Positions 46,093-54,917 of a stretch of DNA of 64,000 nt are shown one piece after another. The first letter of the stretch is position 1. Every line of letters starts with the position of its first letter. The notes beneath the pieces were generated by a model. That model did no database searches. It saw nothing but the letters and a program-made list of their open reading frames with translations, and had not been told where the DNA came from. Source of the stretch: Kitasatospora paranensis (GTDB lineage: Bacteria; Actinomycetota; Actinomycetes; Streptomycetales; Streptomycetaceae); NCBI RefSeq assembly GCF_039544005.1, contig NZ_BAABKV010000001.1, forward strand, positions 3,038,001 through 3,102,000. The letters run 5' to 3'. A program made the position numbers and the translations under genes.

Positions 46093-47310
46093 TCACCGGC
46101 GCCAGACCAGCAGGACGGCCCGGTCGTCGTTGACGTCCTTGGCGACCCGCTCGATCAGCCGTCCCGCCGAGCCGCGGAAGCCGCCCGCCACCAGCCGGTC
46201 GGCCTCCCCCATCAGCCGGTCCATGCCCTCGGTGAGGTCCCGCCCGGGCACCTCGACCATGCCGTCGGTGCAGAGCATCAGCACGTCGCCGCGGTCCAGC
46301 GTGCCGCGCACGCCCTCGAACTTGGCGCCGTCGTAGATGCCGAGCAGCGGGCCCTCGGCGGACTCCCGCAACTCCCAGCGGCCGCTGCCGCCGAGCCGCT
46401 GCATGCCCGGCAGGTGCCCGGCGGAGAGGAGTTCGTACTGGCCGGTGTCGAGGTCGAGCACCAGGTGGACGGCGGTGGCGAAGCCCTCGTCCCAGTCCTG
46501 GCGCAGCAGGTAGCCGTTGGCGGCGGGCAGGAAGTCGTGGGCCGGCAGCGAGCCGAGCAGGCCGCCGAACGCGCCGGAGAGCAGCAGCGCGCGGGAGCCG
46601 GCGTCCATGCCCTTGCCGGAGACGTCCGCCAGCACCACCTCCAGCGTGCGGCGGGCGCTGCCGGTGCGGGCGGCGACCACGAAGTCGCCGGAGAAGGACT
46701 GTCCGCCGGCCGGGCGCAGCGCCATGTCGGCGTACCAGCCCTCGGGCAGCTGCGGCACCTGGCTCTGGACGCGCAGCCGCTCGCGCAGGTCGAAGAGCAT
46801 GGTGCCGCCGCCGCGCCAGGGCACGCCGACCCGGCTGCGGAACTGGGCCACCAGCAGGCCGGCGATGCCGACAGCGCCGACCACCAGGGCCGCGCCGGGG
46901 GTGACTCCGTAGACGTAGGCCGCGGGGTTGTCGCTGGCGACCCGCTCGCCGGTGTGGATCACGGACTCGGTGGAGAGGCCGACGGCGGCGGCGGCGTACA
47001 GCAGGACGAGGGTGGCCGGGCGGAGCAGCAGGGAGCCGGCAAGGACGGGCAGCACCAGGGCGGTGGGCGGGATCCAGGCGGGGATCCAGACGTTGAGCGC
47101 GACCAGGACCGGGACGGCCACGAGCATCAGCGCGAAGGCGAACCAGTCCGGGGCGGCGCCGCGGAAGTAGTCGACGCCGGTGCGGCGGAGCCGTCGTCTG
47201 AGCCGGCGGATGCGGCCGCGCAGCCGGGCGCCGACGGTCTCCCCGGCCGCGCTCGCGGTGGGGCCCGTCGCAGTCGTGTGGGGCGTTCTGCCCGGCGTGC
47301 GGCCAGCCAT
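46093..47310 (-). CDS. membrane PP2C/SpoIIE-type serine phosphatase
   Basis: A 405-residue protein. A basic N-terminus is followed by about four membrane helices (LMLVAVPVLVALNVWI, ALVLPVLAGSLLL, LVLLYAAAAVGL, GAALVVGAVGIAGLLVA) and a C-terminal PP2C/SpoIIE phosphatase domain (about 190-405). Metal-binding motifs are SFSGDFVV, VVLADVSGKGMDAG, LCTDGMVEV and VNDDRAVLLV. Such proteins usually dephosphorylate anti-sigma-factor antagonists in streptomycetes. No sensor domain other than the membrane part is present, and no anti-sigma genes are next to it. Confidence 0.88.
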   Translation of the reverse strand: MAGRTPGRTPHTTATGPTASAAGETVGARLRGRIRRLRRRLRRTGVDYFRGAAPDWFAFALMLVAVPVLVALNVWIPAWIPPTALVLPVLAGSLLLRPATLVLLYAAAAVGLSTESVIHTGERVASDNPAAYVYGVTPGAALVVGAVGIAGLLVAQFRSRVGVPWRGGGTMLFDLRERLRVQSQVPQLPEGWYADMALRPAGGQSFSGDFVVAARTGSARRTLEVVLADVSGKGMDAGSRALLLSGAFGGLLGSLPAHDFLPAANGYLLRQDWDEGFATAVHLVLDLDTGQYELLSAGHLPGMQRLGGSGRWELRESAEGPLLGIYDGAKFEGVRGTLDRGDVLMLCTDGMVEVPGRDLTEGMDRLMGEADRLVAGGFRGSAGRLIERVAKDVNDDRAVLLVWRR

Positions 47311-47506
47311 GGGGTCCGACCCTATCCACCGGTACGGGTCGGCGTCGACGGCCCGGGGTGGCGGGCGACGGTTCGCCGGGTGGCCGTGGCGGGTTTCGGC
47401 CTGTCGGCCGACCGGCGGGCGGGGGCCCTGCGCGGGGCGTGCGGGGCCGACCGTGCGCCGGGGCGGCGGGCGACCGTGGCCGGGGCGCCGCGGGAGGGTC
47501 GGGTGG

Positions 47507-47538
47507 CCGCCGTACGGGCCTGACGGCCCGTACGGCGG
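47507..47538 (-). terminator. hairpin after rpiB
   Basis: Perfect 14-bp inverted repeat CCGCCGTACGGGCC / GGCCCGTACGGCGG with loop TGAC, 15 bases past the rpiB stop. Confidence 0.8.
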
Positions 47539-47553
47539 GGTGTCGACGGTGGG

Positions 47554-48039
47554 TCAGCCCTGCGGGTGGTGGGCCGGGACGGGCGGCAGTTCGCCGGTGG
47601 TCTCGTACTCGCTGAGCATCTCGATCCGGCGGGTGTGCCGGGCCTCGCCGCTGTAGGGGGTGTTGAGGAAGATCTCGACGAACTTGGTGGCCTCGTCGAC
47701 GCTGTGCATCCGGCCGCCGACGGAGATCACGTTGGCGTTGTTGTGCTCGCGGCCGAGGGCGGCGGTCTGCTCGCTCCAGGCGAGTGCGGCGCGGACGCCC
47801 TTGACCTTGTTGGCGGCGATCGCCTCGCCGTTGCCGGAGCCGCCGATCACGACGCCCAGTGCCTCCGGGTCGGCCGCGGTGCGCTCGGCGGCGCGCAGGC
47901 AGAACGGCGGGTAGTCGTCCTCGGCGTCGTAGATGTGCGGGCCGCAGTCGACCGGCTCATGGCCGGCGCCCTTCAGCCACTCGACGAGGTGGTTCTTCAG
48001 TTCGTAGCCGGCATGGTCCGAGCCCAGGTACACGCGCAT
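47554..48039 (-). CDS. rpiB: ribose-5-phosphate isomerase B
   Basis: A 161-residue isomerase that interconverts ribose 5-phosphate and ribulose 5-phosphate in the pentose phosphate pathway. The N-terminal VYLGSDHAGYELK holds the Asp8/His9 pair and the active-site loop is IGGSGNGEAIAANKVKG. The loop lacks the cysteine used as base in the E. coli-type enzyme and has Glu72 instead, as is known for mycobacterial RpiB. Length is normal. Single gene with its own terminator. Confidence 0.95.
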   Translation of the reverse strand: MRVYLGSDHAGYELKNHLVEWLKGAGHEPVDCGPHIYDAEDDYPPFCLRAAERTAADPEALGVVIGGSGNGEAIAANKVKGVRAALAWSEQTAALGREHNNANVISVGGRMHSVDEATKFVEIFLNTPYSGEARHTRRIEMLSEYETTGELPPVPAHHPQG

Positions 48040-48139
48040 GCCATGAGTGTGGCACGCGCGTGCACCCGGGCCGCGGCAGGGGGCCCGGGGCGCGTCGGGA
48101 CGCGGCCGGCCGGCCGGCCGGAGGGCGGGGTGCGGCCGG

Positions 48140-48739
48140 TCAGCGGGTGCCGCCGAGCAGCTTCCACGCGAGCGGGAGGGCGCCCATGGCGAGCAGCGCC
48201 TTCAGGGCGTCGCCCAGGAGGTAGGGGTAGAGGCCGAGCTGGGCGGCCCGGGAGAGCGGGAGGTGCAGGGCGGCGGCCAGGTAGGGGACGCCGACGGCGT
48301 AGATCGCCAGGGTGCCGAGGACCATGGCGACGGCGGTGCGCACCGGGCTGCGGTCCGCGCCGCGCCGGGCGAGGGCGCCGGTGAGGCCGGCCGCGAGGAC
48401 GAAGCCCAGCACGTAGCCGAGGGTGGGCATCGTCCAGCCGGAGGTGGCCTCGGCGAACCAGGGCAGTCCGGCCATGCCGGCGAGCAGGTACAGGGCGAGC
48501 GAGGCGACGCCGCGGCGGGCGCCGAGGGCGGTGCCGACGAGCAGGGCGGCGAAGGTCTGGCCGGTGACCGGGACGGGGGAGCCGGGGACGGGCACCGACA
48601 GCTGGGCGGCCAGTCCGGTGAGCGCGGCGCCGCCTGCCACCAGGGCGAGTTCGCGGGCCTGGGCGCCGAGCCGGGTGGTGGCGCGGGGCAGCAGGTCGGC
48701 GAGGACGGGGGTGCCGGTGATCGGCGTGGCGGTGGCCAT
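48140..48739 (-). CDS. bioY: biotin transporter BioY
   Basis: A 199-residue membrane protein with about six helices and the BioY signature stretches VPVPGSPVPVTGQTFAALLVGTALG and the late LYPYLLGDALKALLAMG. It is the substrate-binding component for biotin uptake of the ECF family. No EcfA/EcfT genes are adjacent, so it must use shared energising subunits or act alone. ATG 48739 follows AGGAG. Confidence 0.93.
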   Translation of the reverse strand: MATATPITGTPVLADLLPRATTRLGAQARELALVAGGAALTGLAAQLSVPVPGSPVPVTGQTFAALLVGTALGARRGVASLALYLLAGMAGLPWFAEATSGWTMPTLGYVLGFVLAAGLTGALARRGADRSPVRTAVAMVLGTLAIYAVGVPYLAAALHLPLSRAAQLGLYPYLLGDALKALLAMGALPLAWKLLGGTR

Positions 48740-49035
48740 CGGGGAGGGCTCCTGTTCGGCTCGGCGGACATGACGGGTCGTGGTGAACACTCGTGAACCT
48801 ACGCCGACGGCCCGTCCGGGCGGACGCGGTCCCCGACAAACCGTCAGGGGGTGCCGTTGTCGGGTCCGGCCTGCCCGGCACCCGCCGCGAGCTGGGCGGA
48901 TGTGACCGACCGGGCACGGTGCGTGAGCGATGCGTCCGGATCGCGAGCTTCCGGCGGACAGCCTTGGCGTGTCCATCACCCATACCGAATAGTGAACAGC
49001 TCGCTCCGAAATCCGACGAACATGGACGACGCCTG

Positions 49036-50439
49036 ATGACGACCCCCTCTCCCACGCCCACCCGCGCGCGGCCGGCCCAGCCGGCCGCCGAGGGCCGGCT
49101 GACCCCGGGCCTCAAGCCGCGCCACCTGTCCATGATCGCGCTCGGCGGCGTCATCGGGGCGGGCCTGTTCGTCGGCTCCGGCGCCGGGATCGCCGCCGCC
49201 GGGCCGGCCATCATGCTCGCCTTCGCCGCCTCCGGCCTGCTGGTCATGCTGGTCATGCGGATGCTCGGCGAGATGTCGGCGGCCCGCCCGGCCAGCGGCT
49301 CGTTCTCGGTGCACGCCGAACGGGAGATCGGGCCGTGGGCCGGGGTCACCGTCGGCTGGATGTTCTGGACACTGCTGTGCGTCGGCGTCGCCGCCGAGGC
49401 GATCGGCGCCTCGCACGTGATGCAGGGCTGGTTCCCCGGTGTCCCGCTCTGGGTCTGGGTCGCCGTCTTCATGGCCTTCTTCTGCGGCAGCAACCTGGCC
49501 GCGGTGAAGAACTTCGGCGAGTTCGAGTTCTGGTTCGCCGCGGTGAAGGTCGCCGCGATCGCCGCCTTCCTGGTGATCGGCGTGCTGGCCGTCGCGGGCC
49601 TGCTGCCCGGCAGCCACTCCCCCGGCACCGCCAACCTGACCGGCCACGGCGGCTTCCTGCCGCACGGCACGACCGGCCTGGTCACCGGCCTGCTCGCCTC
49701 GGTGTTCGCGTACGGCGGCCTGGAGACCGTGACCATCGCCGCCGCCGAGTCGCCCGACCCGCGACGCGGCGTCGCCCGCGCGGTGCGCACCGCGATGTGG
49801 CGGATCGCCCTCTTCTACGTCGGCTCGATGGCCGTGATCGTCACCCTGGTGCCGTGGAACTCGCCCTCGCTGGTCACCCCCGGCCCCTACGTCGCGGTGC
49901 TGGACGGGCTGGGGATCCCGGCGGCCGGGCGGGTGATGAGCGTGGTGGTGCTGATCGCGCTGCTGTCGGCGATGAACGCCAACATCTACGGCTCGTCCCG
50001 GATGGCGTACTCGCTGGTGCAGCGCGGACTCGGCCCGAAGGCACTGGCCCGCACCTCGGGCGGGGTGCCGCGGCGGGCCGTGCTGGCCTCCTCCGCGTTC
50101 GGCTTCCTCGCGGTGCTGCTGAGCTACTGGTGGCCCGCGACGGTCTTCACCTGGCTGCTCAACATGGTCGGCGCGGCCGTCCTGGTGGTGTGGGCGTTCA
50201 TCGCGGTGGCCCAGCTGCGGATGCGGCGAAGGCTGGAGCGGGAGGAGCCGGAGCAGCTCACCGTGCGGATGTGGGCCTTCCCGTACCTGACCTGGGTGGC
50301 GCTCGCCGGGATCCTCGGCGTGCTGGCGCTGATGCTGCTCGACGAGAGCAACCGGGTGCAGCTGTACTTCACGGCCGGGCTGGCCGTCGCCCTGGCGGTC
50401 GCCGGCCGGTTCGGCACCCGGCGGGCCGTCCGGGGCTGA
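49036..50439 (+). CDS. amino-acid permease, APC superfamily
   Basis: A 467-residue transporter with 12 predicted helices. The N-terminal LKPRHLSMIALGGVIGAGLFVGSGAGI is the AAT/GABA-permease signature and EFEFWFAAVKVAAI lies in helix 5. It is a proton-coupled importer of an amino acid, probably of the GabP/proline/aromatic group; the exact substrate is not readable. ATG 49036 is the best-placed start though the ribosome-binding site is weak. It converges with the minus-strand DsbA-like gene through a shared terminator. Confidence 0.88.
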   Translation: MTTPSPTPTRARPAQPAAEGRLTPGLKPRHLSMIALGGVIGAGLFVGSGAGIAAAGPAIMLAFAASGLLVMLVMRMLGEMSAARPASGSFSVHAEREIGPWAGVTVGWMFWTLLCVGVAAEAIGASHVMQGWFPGVPLWVWVAVFMAFFCGSNLAAVKNFGEFEFWFAAVKVAAIAAFLVIGVLAVAGLLPGSHSPGTANLTGHGGFLPHGTTGLVTGLLASVFAYGGLETVTIAAAESPDPRRGVARAVRTAMWRIALFYVGSMAVIVTLVPWNSPSLVTPGPYVAVLDGLGIPAAGRVMSVVVLIALLSAMNANIYGSSRMAYSLVQRGLGPKALARTSGGVPRRAVLASSAFGFLAVLLSYWWPATVFTWLLNMVGAAVLVVWAFIAVAQLRMRRRLEREEPEQLTVRMWAFPYLTWVALAGILGVLALMLLDESNRVQLYFTAGLAVALAVAGRFGTRRAVRG

Positions 50440-50463
50440 CCCCGGCACGGGGCCGCGCATGCG

Positions 50464-50496
50464 GGCGGGGGCGACGGATGATCCGTCGCCCCCGCC
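50464..50496. terminator. bidirectional hairpin between permease and DsbA-like gene
   Basis: Perfect 16-bp repeat GGCGGGGGCGACGGAT / ATCCGTCGCCCCCGCC with a single-base centre, followed on the plus strand by TCTTTCT. Confidence 0.8.
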
Positions 50497-50512
50497 TCTT
50501 TCTGCTGTCCGG

Positions 50513-51148
50513 CTACTCGAAGGACGGCCCGGCGGTGCGGGTCCGCTTGATCTCGTAGAAGCCGGGGGTGGAGGCGACCAGGACGGTGCCGTCCCAGAGC
50601 CGGGCCGCGGCCTCGCCGCGCGGGGTCGGGGTGACCACCGGGCCGAAGAAGGCGACGCGGTCGCCGTCCGCGCCGTCCACCGCGATCACCGGGGTGCCGA
50701 CGTCCTCGCCGACCAGCGAGATGCCCTCGCGGTGGGAGGCCCGCAGGGCGTCGTCGTACGCGTCGCTGTCGGCCGCGTCGGCGAGCTCGGCCGGCAGGTT
50801 CGCCGCGACCAGGGCCGCCTCGATGGTCTCCCGGCTGTTCGGCAGGCCCTGGTTGTGGAAGCGGGTGCCGAGCTCGGTGTACAGCGGGCCGAGCACCTTG
50901 TCGCCGTGCGCCTGGGCGGCGGCGATCAGGACGCGGACCGGGCCCCAGCCCGCCGCGAGCAGTTCCTTGTAGCGGTCGGGCAGGTCGTCGCGGTTCTCGT
51001 TGAGCACCGAGAGGCTCATCACGTGCCACTTGGTGTCCACCGGACGCAGCTGCTCGACCTCCAGCATCCAGCGGGAGGTCATCCAGGCCCAGGGGCAGAT
51101 CGGGTCGAACCAGAAGTCGGCGATCTTGCGGGAGTCGGCAGTCGTCAC
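50513..51148 (-). CDS. DsbA-family mycothiol-dependent nitroreductase (Rv2466c type)
   Basis: A 211-residue thioredoxin-fold protein. The active-site motif CPWAWM (Cys18-Pro-Trp-Ala) in FWFDPICPWAWMTSRWM is the single-cysteine form seen in Rv2466c/Mrx2, a mycothiol-dependent reductase of mycobacteria, rather than the CxxC of true DsbA. A helical insertion and the cis-proline region VGTPVIAVDG follow. No signal peptide, so cytoplasmic. GTG 51148 is the conserved start. Divergent from pepN across 189 bases. Confidence 0.85.
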   Translation of the reverse strand: MTTADSRKIADFWFDPICPWAWMTSRWMLEVEQLRPVDTKWHVMSLSVLNENRDDLPDRYKELLAAGWGPVRVLIAAAQAHGDKVLGPLYTELGTRFHNQGLPNSRETIEAALVAANLPAELADAADSDAYDDALRASHREGISLVGEDVGTPVIAVDGADGDRVAFFGPVVTPTPRGEAAARLWDGTVLVASTPGFYEIKRTRTAGPSFE

Positions 51149-51337
51149 GGAGCGTCGCCCTTCGGACGGAGGTGTGGTCGGGTGTGTCCCGGGCTGACAA
51201 CAGCGGCGACGTGCCGTTGATTCCACCGTGCCCGCACCGAGTCCGGCGCCGGCACCGTGAAAGGATGCGCACGGCCGAATCCACCGGTTCGGCCTGCGTC
51301 GACCTCACTGCGTGCGACCGGACAAAGGAGTACCGCC

Positions 51338-53899
51338 GTGCCGGGCAAGAACCTGAGCCGCGAAGAAGCCCGACAGCGGGCACGGAGCATCGACCTGGAC
51401 CGGTACCGCGTCCATCTCGACCTCACCTCGGCGCCGGACCCGGCAGCCACCACGTTCCGCTCCACGACGACGATCGAGTTCCGCTCCTCGGCGCTCGGCA
51501 GCGCCACCTTCGTGGACCTGCTCGCCCCGGCCGTGCGCGCGGTACGCCTCAACGGCCGCGACCTGGACCCGGCCGAGGTCTTCGACGGCGCCCGGATCGC
51601 GCTCGACGGCCTGGCCGGCACCAACGAGCTGGTGGTCGAGGCCGACTGCGCGTACAGCCGCACCGGCGAGGGCATGCACCGCTTCGTCGACCCCGCCGAC
51701 GGCGAGACCTACCTCTACACGCACTTCGAGCCCGCGGACGCCCGCCGGGTCTTCGCCACCTTCGAACAGCCCGACCTGAAGGCCCCGTTCACCTTCACGG
51801 TGACCGCGCCCGCGGCCTGGGACGTGTACGCCAACGCGGTGCACGAGGAGATCACCGAGGACGGCGCCGCCCGCACCTGGCGCTTCGCCCCGACGAAGCC
51901 GATCTCCACCTACCTGACCGCCGTCGTCGCCGGCCCCTACCACGTGGCCCGCGACCACTACGGCCGCGACCTGCCCGACGGCACCCGGCTGGAGATCCCG
52001 CTCGCCGCCACCTGCCGCCGCTCGCTCGCCCCGCACTTCGACGCGGACGACATCTTCACCGTCACCAAGCAGGGCCTGGACTTCTTCCACGACGAGTTCG
52101 ACTACCCGTACCCGTTCGGCAAGTACGACCAGTGCTTCGTGCCGGAGTACAACATCGGCGCGATGGAGAACCCGGGCTGCGTCACCTTCCGCGAGGAGTT
52201 CGTCTTCCGGTCGAAGGTGACCGACGCGGCCTACGAGGGCCGGGCCAACGTGGTGCTGCACGAGATGGCGCACATGTGGTTCGGCGACCTGGTCACCCCG
52301 AAGTGGTGGGACGACCTGTGGCTGAAGGAGTCCTTCGCCGACTTCATGGGCTCCATCTCCCAGGTCGAGGCGACCCGCTGGACGGGCGCCTGGACGACCT
52401 TCGCCAACCGCCGCAAGGCCTGGGCGTACCGGCAGGACCAGTTCCCCACCACGCACCCGATCACCGCGGACATCCGGGACCTGGAGGACGCCAAGCTCAA
52501 CTTCGACGGCATCACCTACGCCAAGGGCGCCTCGGTGCTCAAGCAGCTGGTGGCGTACGTCGGCCGGGATGCCTTCTTCGCCGGCGCCCGCCAGTACTTC
52601 AAGCGGCACGCCTACGGCAACACGGTGCTCACCGACCTGCTGGACGCGCTGGAGCAGACCAGCGGCCGCGACCTCAAGACGTGGTCCGCGGCCTGGCTGC
52701 AGACCTCCGGCGTCAACGCGCTCACCCCGCAGCTGACCGCCGACGCGGACGGCCGGATCACCGAGTTCGCGGTGCTCCAGGACGGCACCACGCTGCGCCC
52801 GCACCGGATCGCGGTCGGCCTCTACGACCGGGACGCCGCCGGCGACCTCGTCCGCACCGAGCTGGTCGAACTCGACGTGACCGGCGCCCGCACCGTCGTC
52901 CCCGCCCTCGCCGGACGGCCGCGGCCCGCCCTGGTGCTGGTCAACGACGCCGACCTGACGTACTGCAAGATCAGGTTCGACGAGGTGTCGCTGGAGACGC
53001 TCCGCGGCGGACTGGGCCTGATCCGCGACGACCTCGCCCGGGCACTGGCCTGGTCCGCGGTCTGGAACCTCACCCGGGACGGCCTGATGCCGACCCGGGA
53101 CTACCTCGACCTGGTGCTGCGCTTCGCCGGCCGGGAGTCCGACATCGGCGTGCTCCAGTCGCTGCACCAGCAGGCCAAGGGCGCGCTCGACCTGTACGCG
53201 GACCCGGCCTGGCGCGCCGAGGGCGGCCGGCTGCTCGCCGAGGGCGCCGTCCGCGAGCTGCGGGCCGCCGCCCCCGGCAGCGACCAGCAGCTGGCCTGGG
53301 CCCGGTTCACCGCCCTGGTCGCGGACGCCCCCGAGCAGCTGCAGCTCGTCCGCGGCCTGCTGGAGGGCACCGCCCGGATCGACGGCCTGGACGTCGACCA
53401 GGAGCTGCGCTGGGCCCTGTGGCTGCCGCTGGCCGCCTCGGGCGACGCCGGCGCCGAGGAGCTGGAGGGCGAGCTGCAGCGGGACAACACCGCCAGCGGC
53501 CGCCGCCAGCTCGTCCAGTGCCTGGCCGCCCGGCCCACCCCGGAGGCCAAGGCCGCCGCCTGGGCCGCCGTGGTCGACTCCGACGAACTGCCGAACGCGC
53601 TGGTCGAGGCCCAGATCGCGGGCTTCGCCCAGGCCGGCCGACGGGACCTGACGGCCGGGTACACCGACCGCTACTTCGCCGTGCTGGAGTCGGTCTGGGA
53701 GCAGCGCACGATCGAGATCGCGATGCGGATCGTCGGCGGCTTCTTCCCGAAGTTCCAGACCGAGCAGGCCACCCTGGACCGGGCCGACGCCTGGCTGGAC
53801 GGACACCCCGACGCGGCCCCGGCACTGCGCCGGCTCGTCCTGGAGTGCCGCGACGACCTCGCCCGGGCGCTGCGCGCGCAGGCCTGCGACCGCGGCTGA
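51338..53899 (+). CDS. pepN: aminopeptidase N, M1 family
   Basis: An 853-residue cytosolic zinc aminopeptidase that removes N-terminal residues from peptides. The substrate-anchoring GAMEN motif is at 274-278, and the zinc site is HEMAH (308-312) with the third ligand Glu331 in LWLKESFADF. The C-terminal ERAP1-like domain is complete. GTG 51338 is preceded by AAAGGAG at seven bases. The gene ends at a perfect palindromic terminator shared with ngcG. Confidence 0.97.
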   Translation: MPGKNLSREEARQRARSIDLDRYRVHLDLTSAPDPAATTFRSTTTIEFRSSALGSATFVDLLAPAVRAVRLNGRDLDPAEVFDGARIALDGLAGTNELVVEADCAYSRTGEGMHRFVDPADGETYLYTHFEPADARRVFATFEQPDLKAPFTFTVTAPAAWDVYANAVHEEITEDGAARTWRFAPTKPISTYLTAVVAGPYHVARDHYGRDLPDGTRLEIPLAATCRRSLAPHFDADDIFTVTKQGLDFFHDEFDYPYPFGKYDQCFVPEYNIGAMENPGCVTFREEFVFRSKVTDAAYEGRANVVLHEMAHMWFGDLVTPKWWDDLWLKESFADFMGSISQVEATRWTGAWTTFANRRKAWAYRQDQFPTTHPITADIRDLEDAKLNFDGITYAKGASVLKQLVAYVGRDAFFAGARQYFKRHAYGNTVLTDLLDALEQTSGRDLKTWSAAWLQTSGVNALTPQLTADADGRITEFAVLQDGTTLRPHRIAVGLYDRDAAGDLVRTELVELDVTGARTVVPALAGRPRPALVLVNDADLTYCKIRFDEVSLETLRGGLGLIRDDLARALAWSAVWNLTRDGLMPTRDYLDLVLRFAGRESDIGVLQSLHQQAKGALDLYADPAWRAEGGRLLAEGAVRELRAAAPGSDQQLAWARFTALVADAPEQLQLVRGLLEGTARIDGLDVDQELRWALWLPLAASGDAGAEELEGELQRDNTASGRRQLVQCLAARPTPEAKAAAWAAVVDSDELPNALVEAQIAGFAQAGRRDLTAGYTDRYFAVLESVWEQRTIEIAMRIVGGFFPKFQTEQATLDRADAWLDGHPDAAPALRRLVLECRDDLARALRAQACDRG

Positions 53900-53910
53900 C
53901 CCGGCACGCG

Positions 53911-53948
53911 CGAAGGCCGCCCCACCGGATCCGGTGGGGCGGCCTTCG
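53911..53948. terminator. bidirectional perfect palindrome between pepN and ngcG
   Basis: 18-bp arms CGAAGGCCGCCCCACCGG / CCGGTGGGGCGGCCTTCG with AT in the centre, between two convergent stops. Confidence 0.85.
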
Positions 53949-53964
53949 CCGTTGCGCGCAGGGC

Positions 53965-54909
53965 CTACTTGAGGGTGGCCGAGGTGAGGCCGGACTGCAC
54001 CTGGCGCTGGAAGGACAGGTACACCACCAGCACCGGCAGCATGGCGATCGTCATACCGGCGAACAGGGCCGGGGCGTCGCTCTTGTAGCCGGACTGCAGG
54101 GCGAGGTTGACCAGGCCCTGGGCGAGCATCGAGTGGTCGGACTCGCCGGCCGTGGTCGGCTGCATCAGGGTCACCGGGAGGATGTACTGGTTCCACTGGC
54201 CGAGCACGTTGAAGATGCCCACGCTGATCAGGCCGGGCTTGGCCATCGGCACCATGATCTGGAAGAACGCGCGGGTGTGCGAGCAGCCGTCCAGCATCGC
54301 CGCCTCGTGGATCGCGGTCGGCAGCGTCCGGAAGAACGAGTGCAGGAAGAACACGGTGAACGGCAGCGAGTACGCCACGTACACCAGGATCAGGCCGAGG
54401 TAGCTGTTCAGGCCGAGGTACGGGGAGATCTCACCGAGGTTGCGGACCATGAAGAACAGCGGCACCAGGGCCAGGTAGACCGGGAACATCGCGCCGGCCA
54501 CGAACAGGAAGTAGATCAGCCGGTTGCCCTTGAACTCGTAGCGGGCGAGCACATAGGCCGCCATCGCGCCGAGCAGCATGGTCAGGGTCAGCGAACCGGC
54601 CAGCACGATCAGCGTGTTGGCGAAGAAGCCGCCGATGCCCTTGGACCAGGCCCGGGTGAAGGCGTCGAAGTGGAAGTGGCTGGGCCAGCTCCACGCCGAG
54701 CCGTTGATCTGGGAGTCGGTCTTGAACGCGCCGAGCACGACCCAGGCCAGCGGGAAGAGGATCATGACGGCCCACACGGCGAGGAAGCCGTGTGAGAAGA
54801 CGTTCAGGGCGCCGCCGCCCTCGGAGGAGCGCGCCGGCTTCCCCGCCGGGCGGGCGCCGCGCTGGACGGGGACGGCCGTGGTGTCGTCGATGCTGGTACT
54901 CATAGCCAT
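53965..54909 (-). CDS. ngcG: ABC sugar permease, NgcG type
   Basis: A 314-residue inner-membrane permease of the MalG type with six helices and the EAA loop EAAMLDGCSHTRAFFQIMVPMAKPG that docks the ATPase. A hydrophilic N-terminal extension precedes the first helix. With NgcF and NgcE it forms an importer for N-acetylglucosamine and chitobiose. Start is ATG 54909, with ATG 54903 as alternative. It follows ngcF by eight bases. No ATPase gene is present; in streptomycetes MsiK serves such importers. Confidence 0.9.
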   Translation of the reverse strand: MAMSTSIDDTTAVPVQRGARPAGKPARSSEGGGALNVFSHGFLAVWAVMILFPLAWVVLGAFKTDSQINGSAWSWPSHFHFDAFTRAWSKGIGGFFANTLIVLAGSLTLTMLLGAMAAYVLARYEFKGNRLIYFLFVAGAMFPVYLALVPLFFMVRNLGEISPYLGLNSYLGLILVYVAYSLPFTVFFLHSFFRTLPTAIHEAAMLDGCSHTRAFFQIMVPMAKPGLISVGIFNVLGQWNQYILPVTLMQPTTAGESDHSMLAQGLVNLALQSGYKSDAPALFAGMTIAMLPVLVVYLSFQRQVQSGLTSATLK

Positions 54910-54917
54910 GGCCCCGC

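Noticed and set aside
47554..48039. RpiB scored as inactive because the active-site cysteine is missing
   Set aside because: Actinobacterial RpiB uses a glutamate in the GGSGNGE loop in place of the cysteine.
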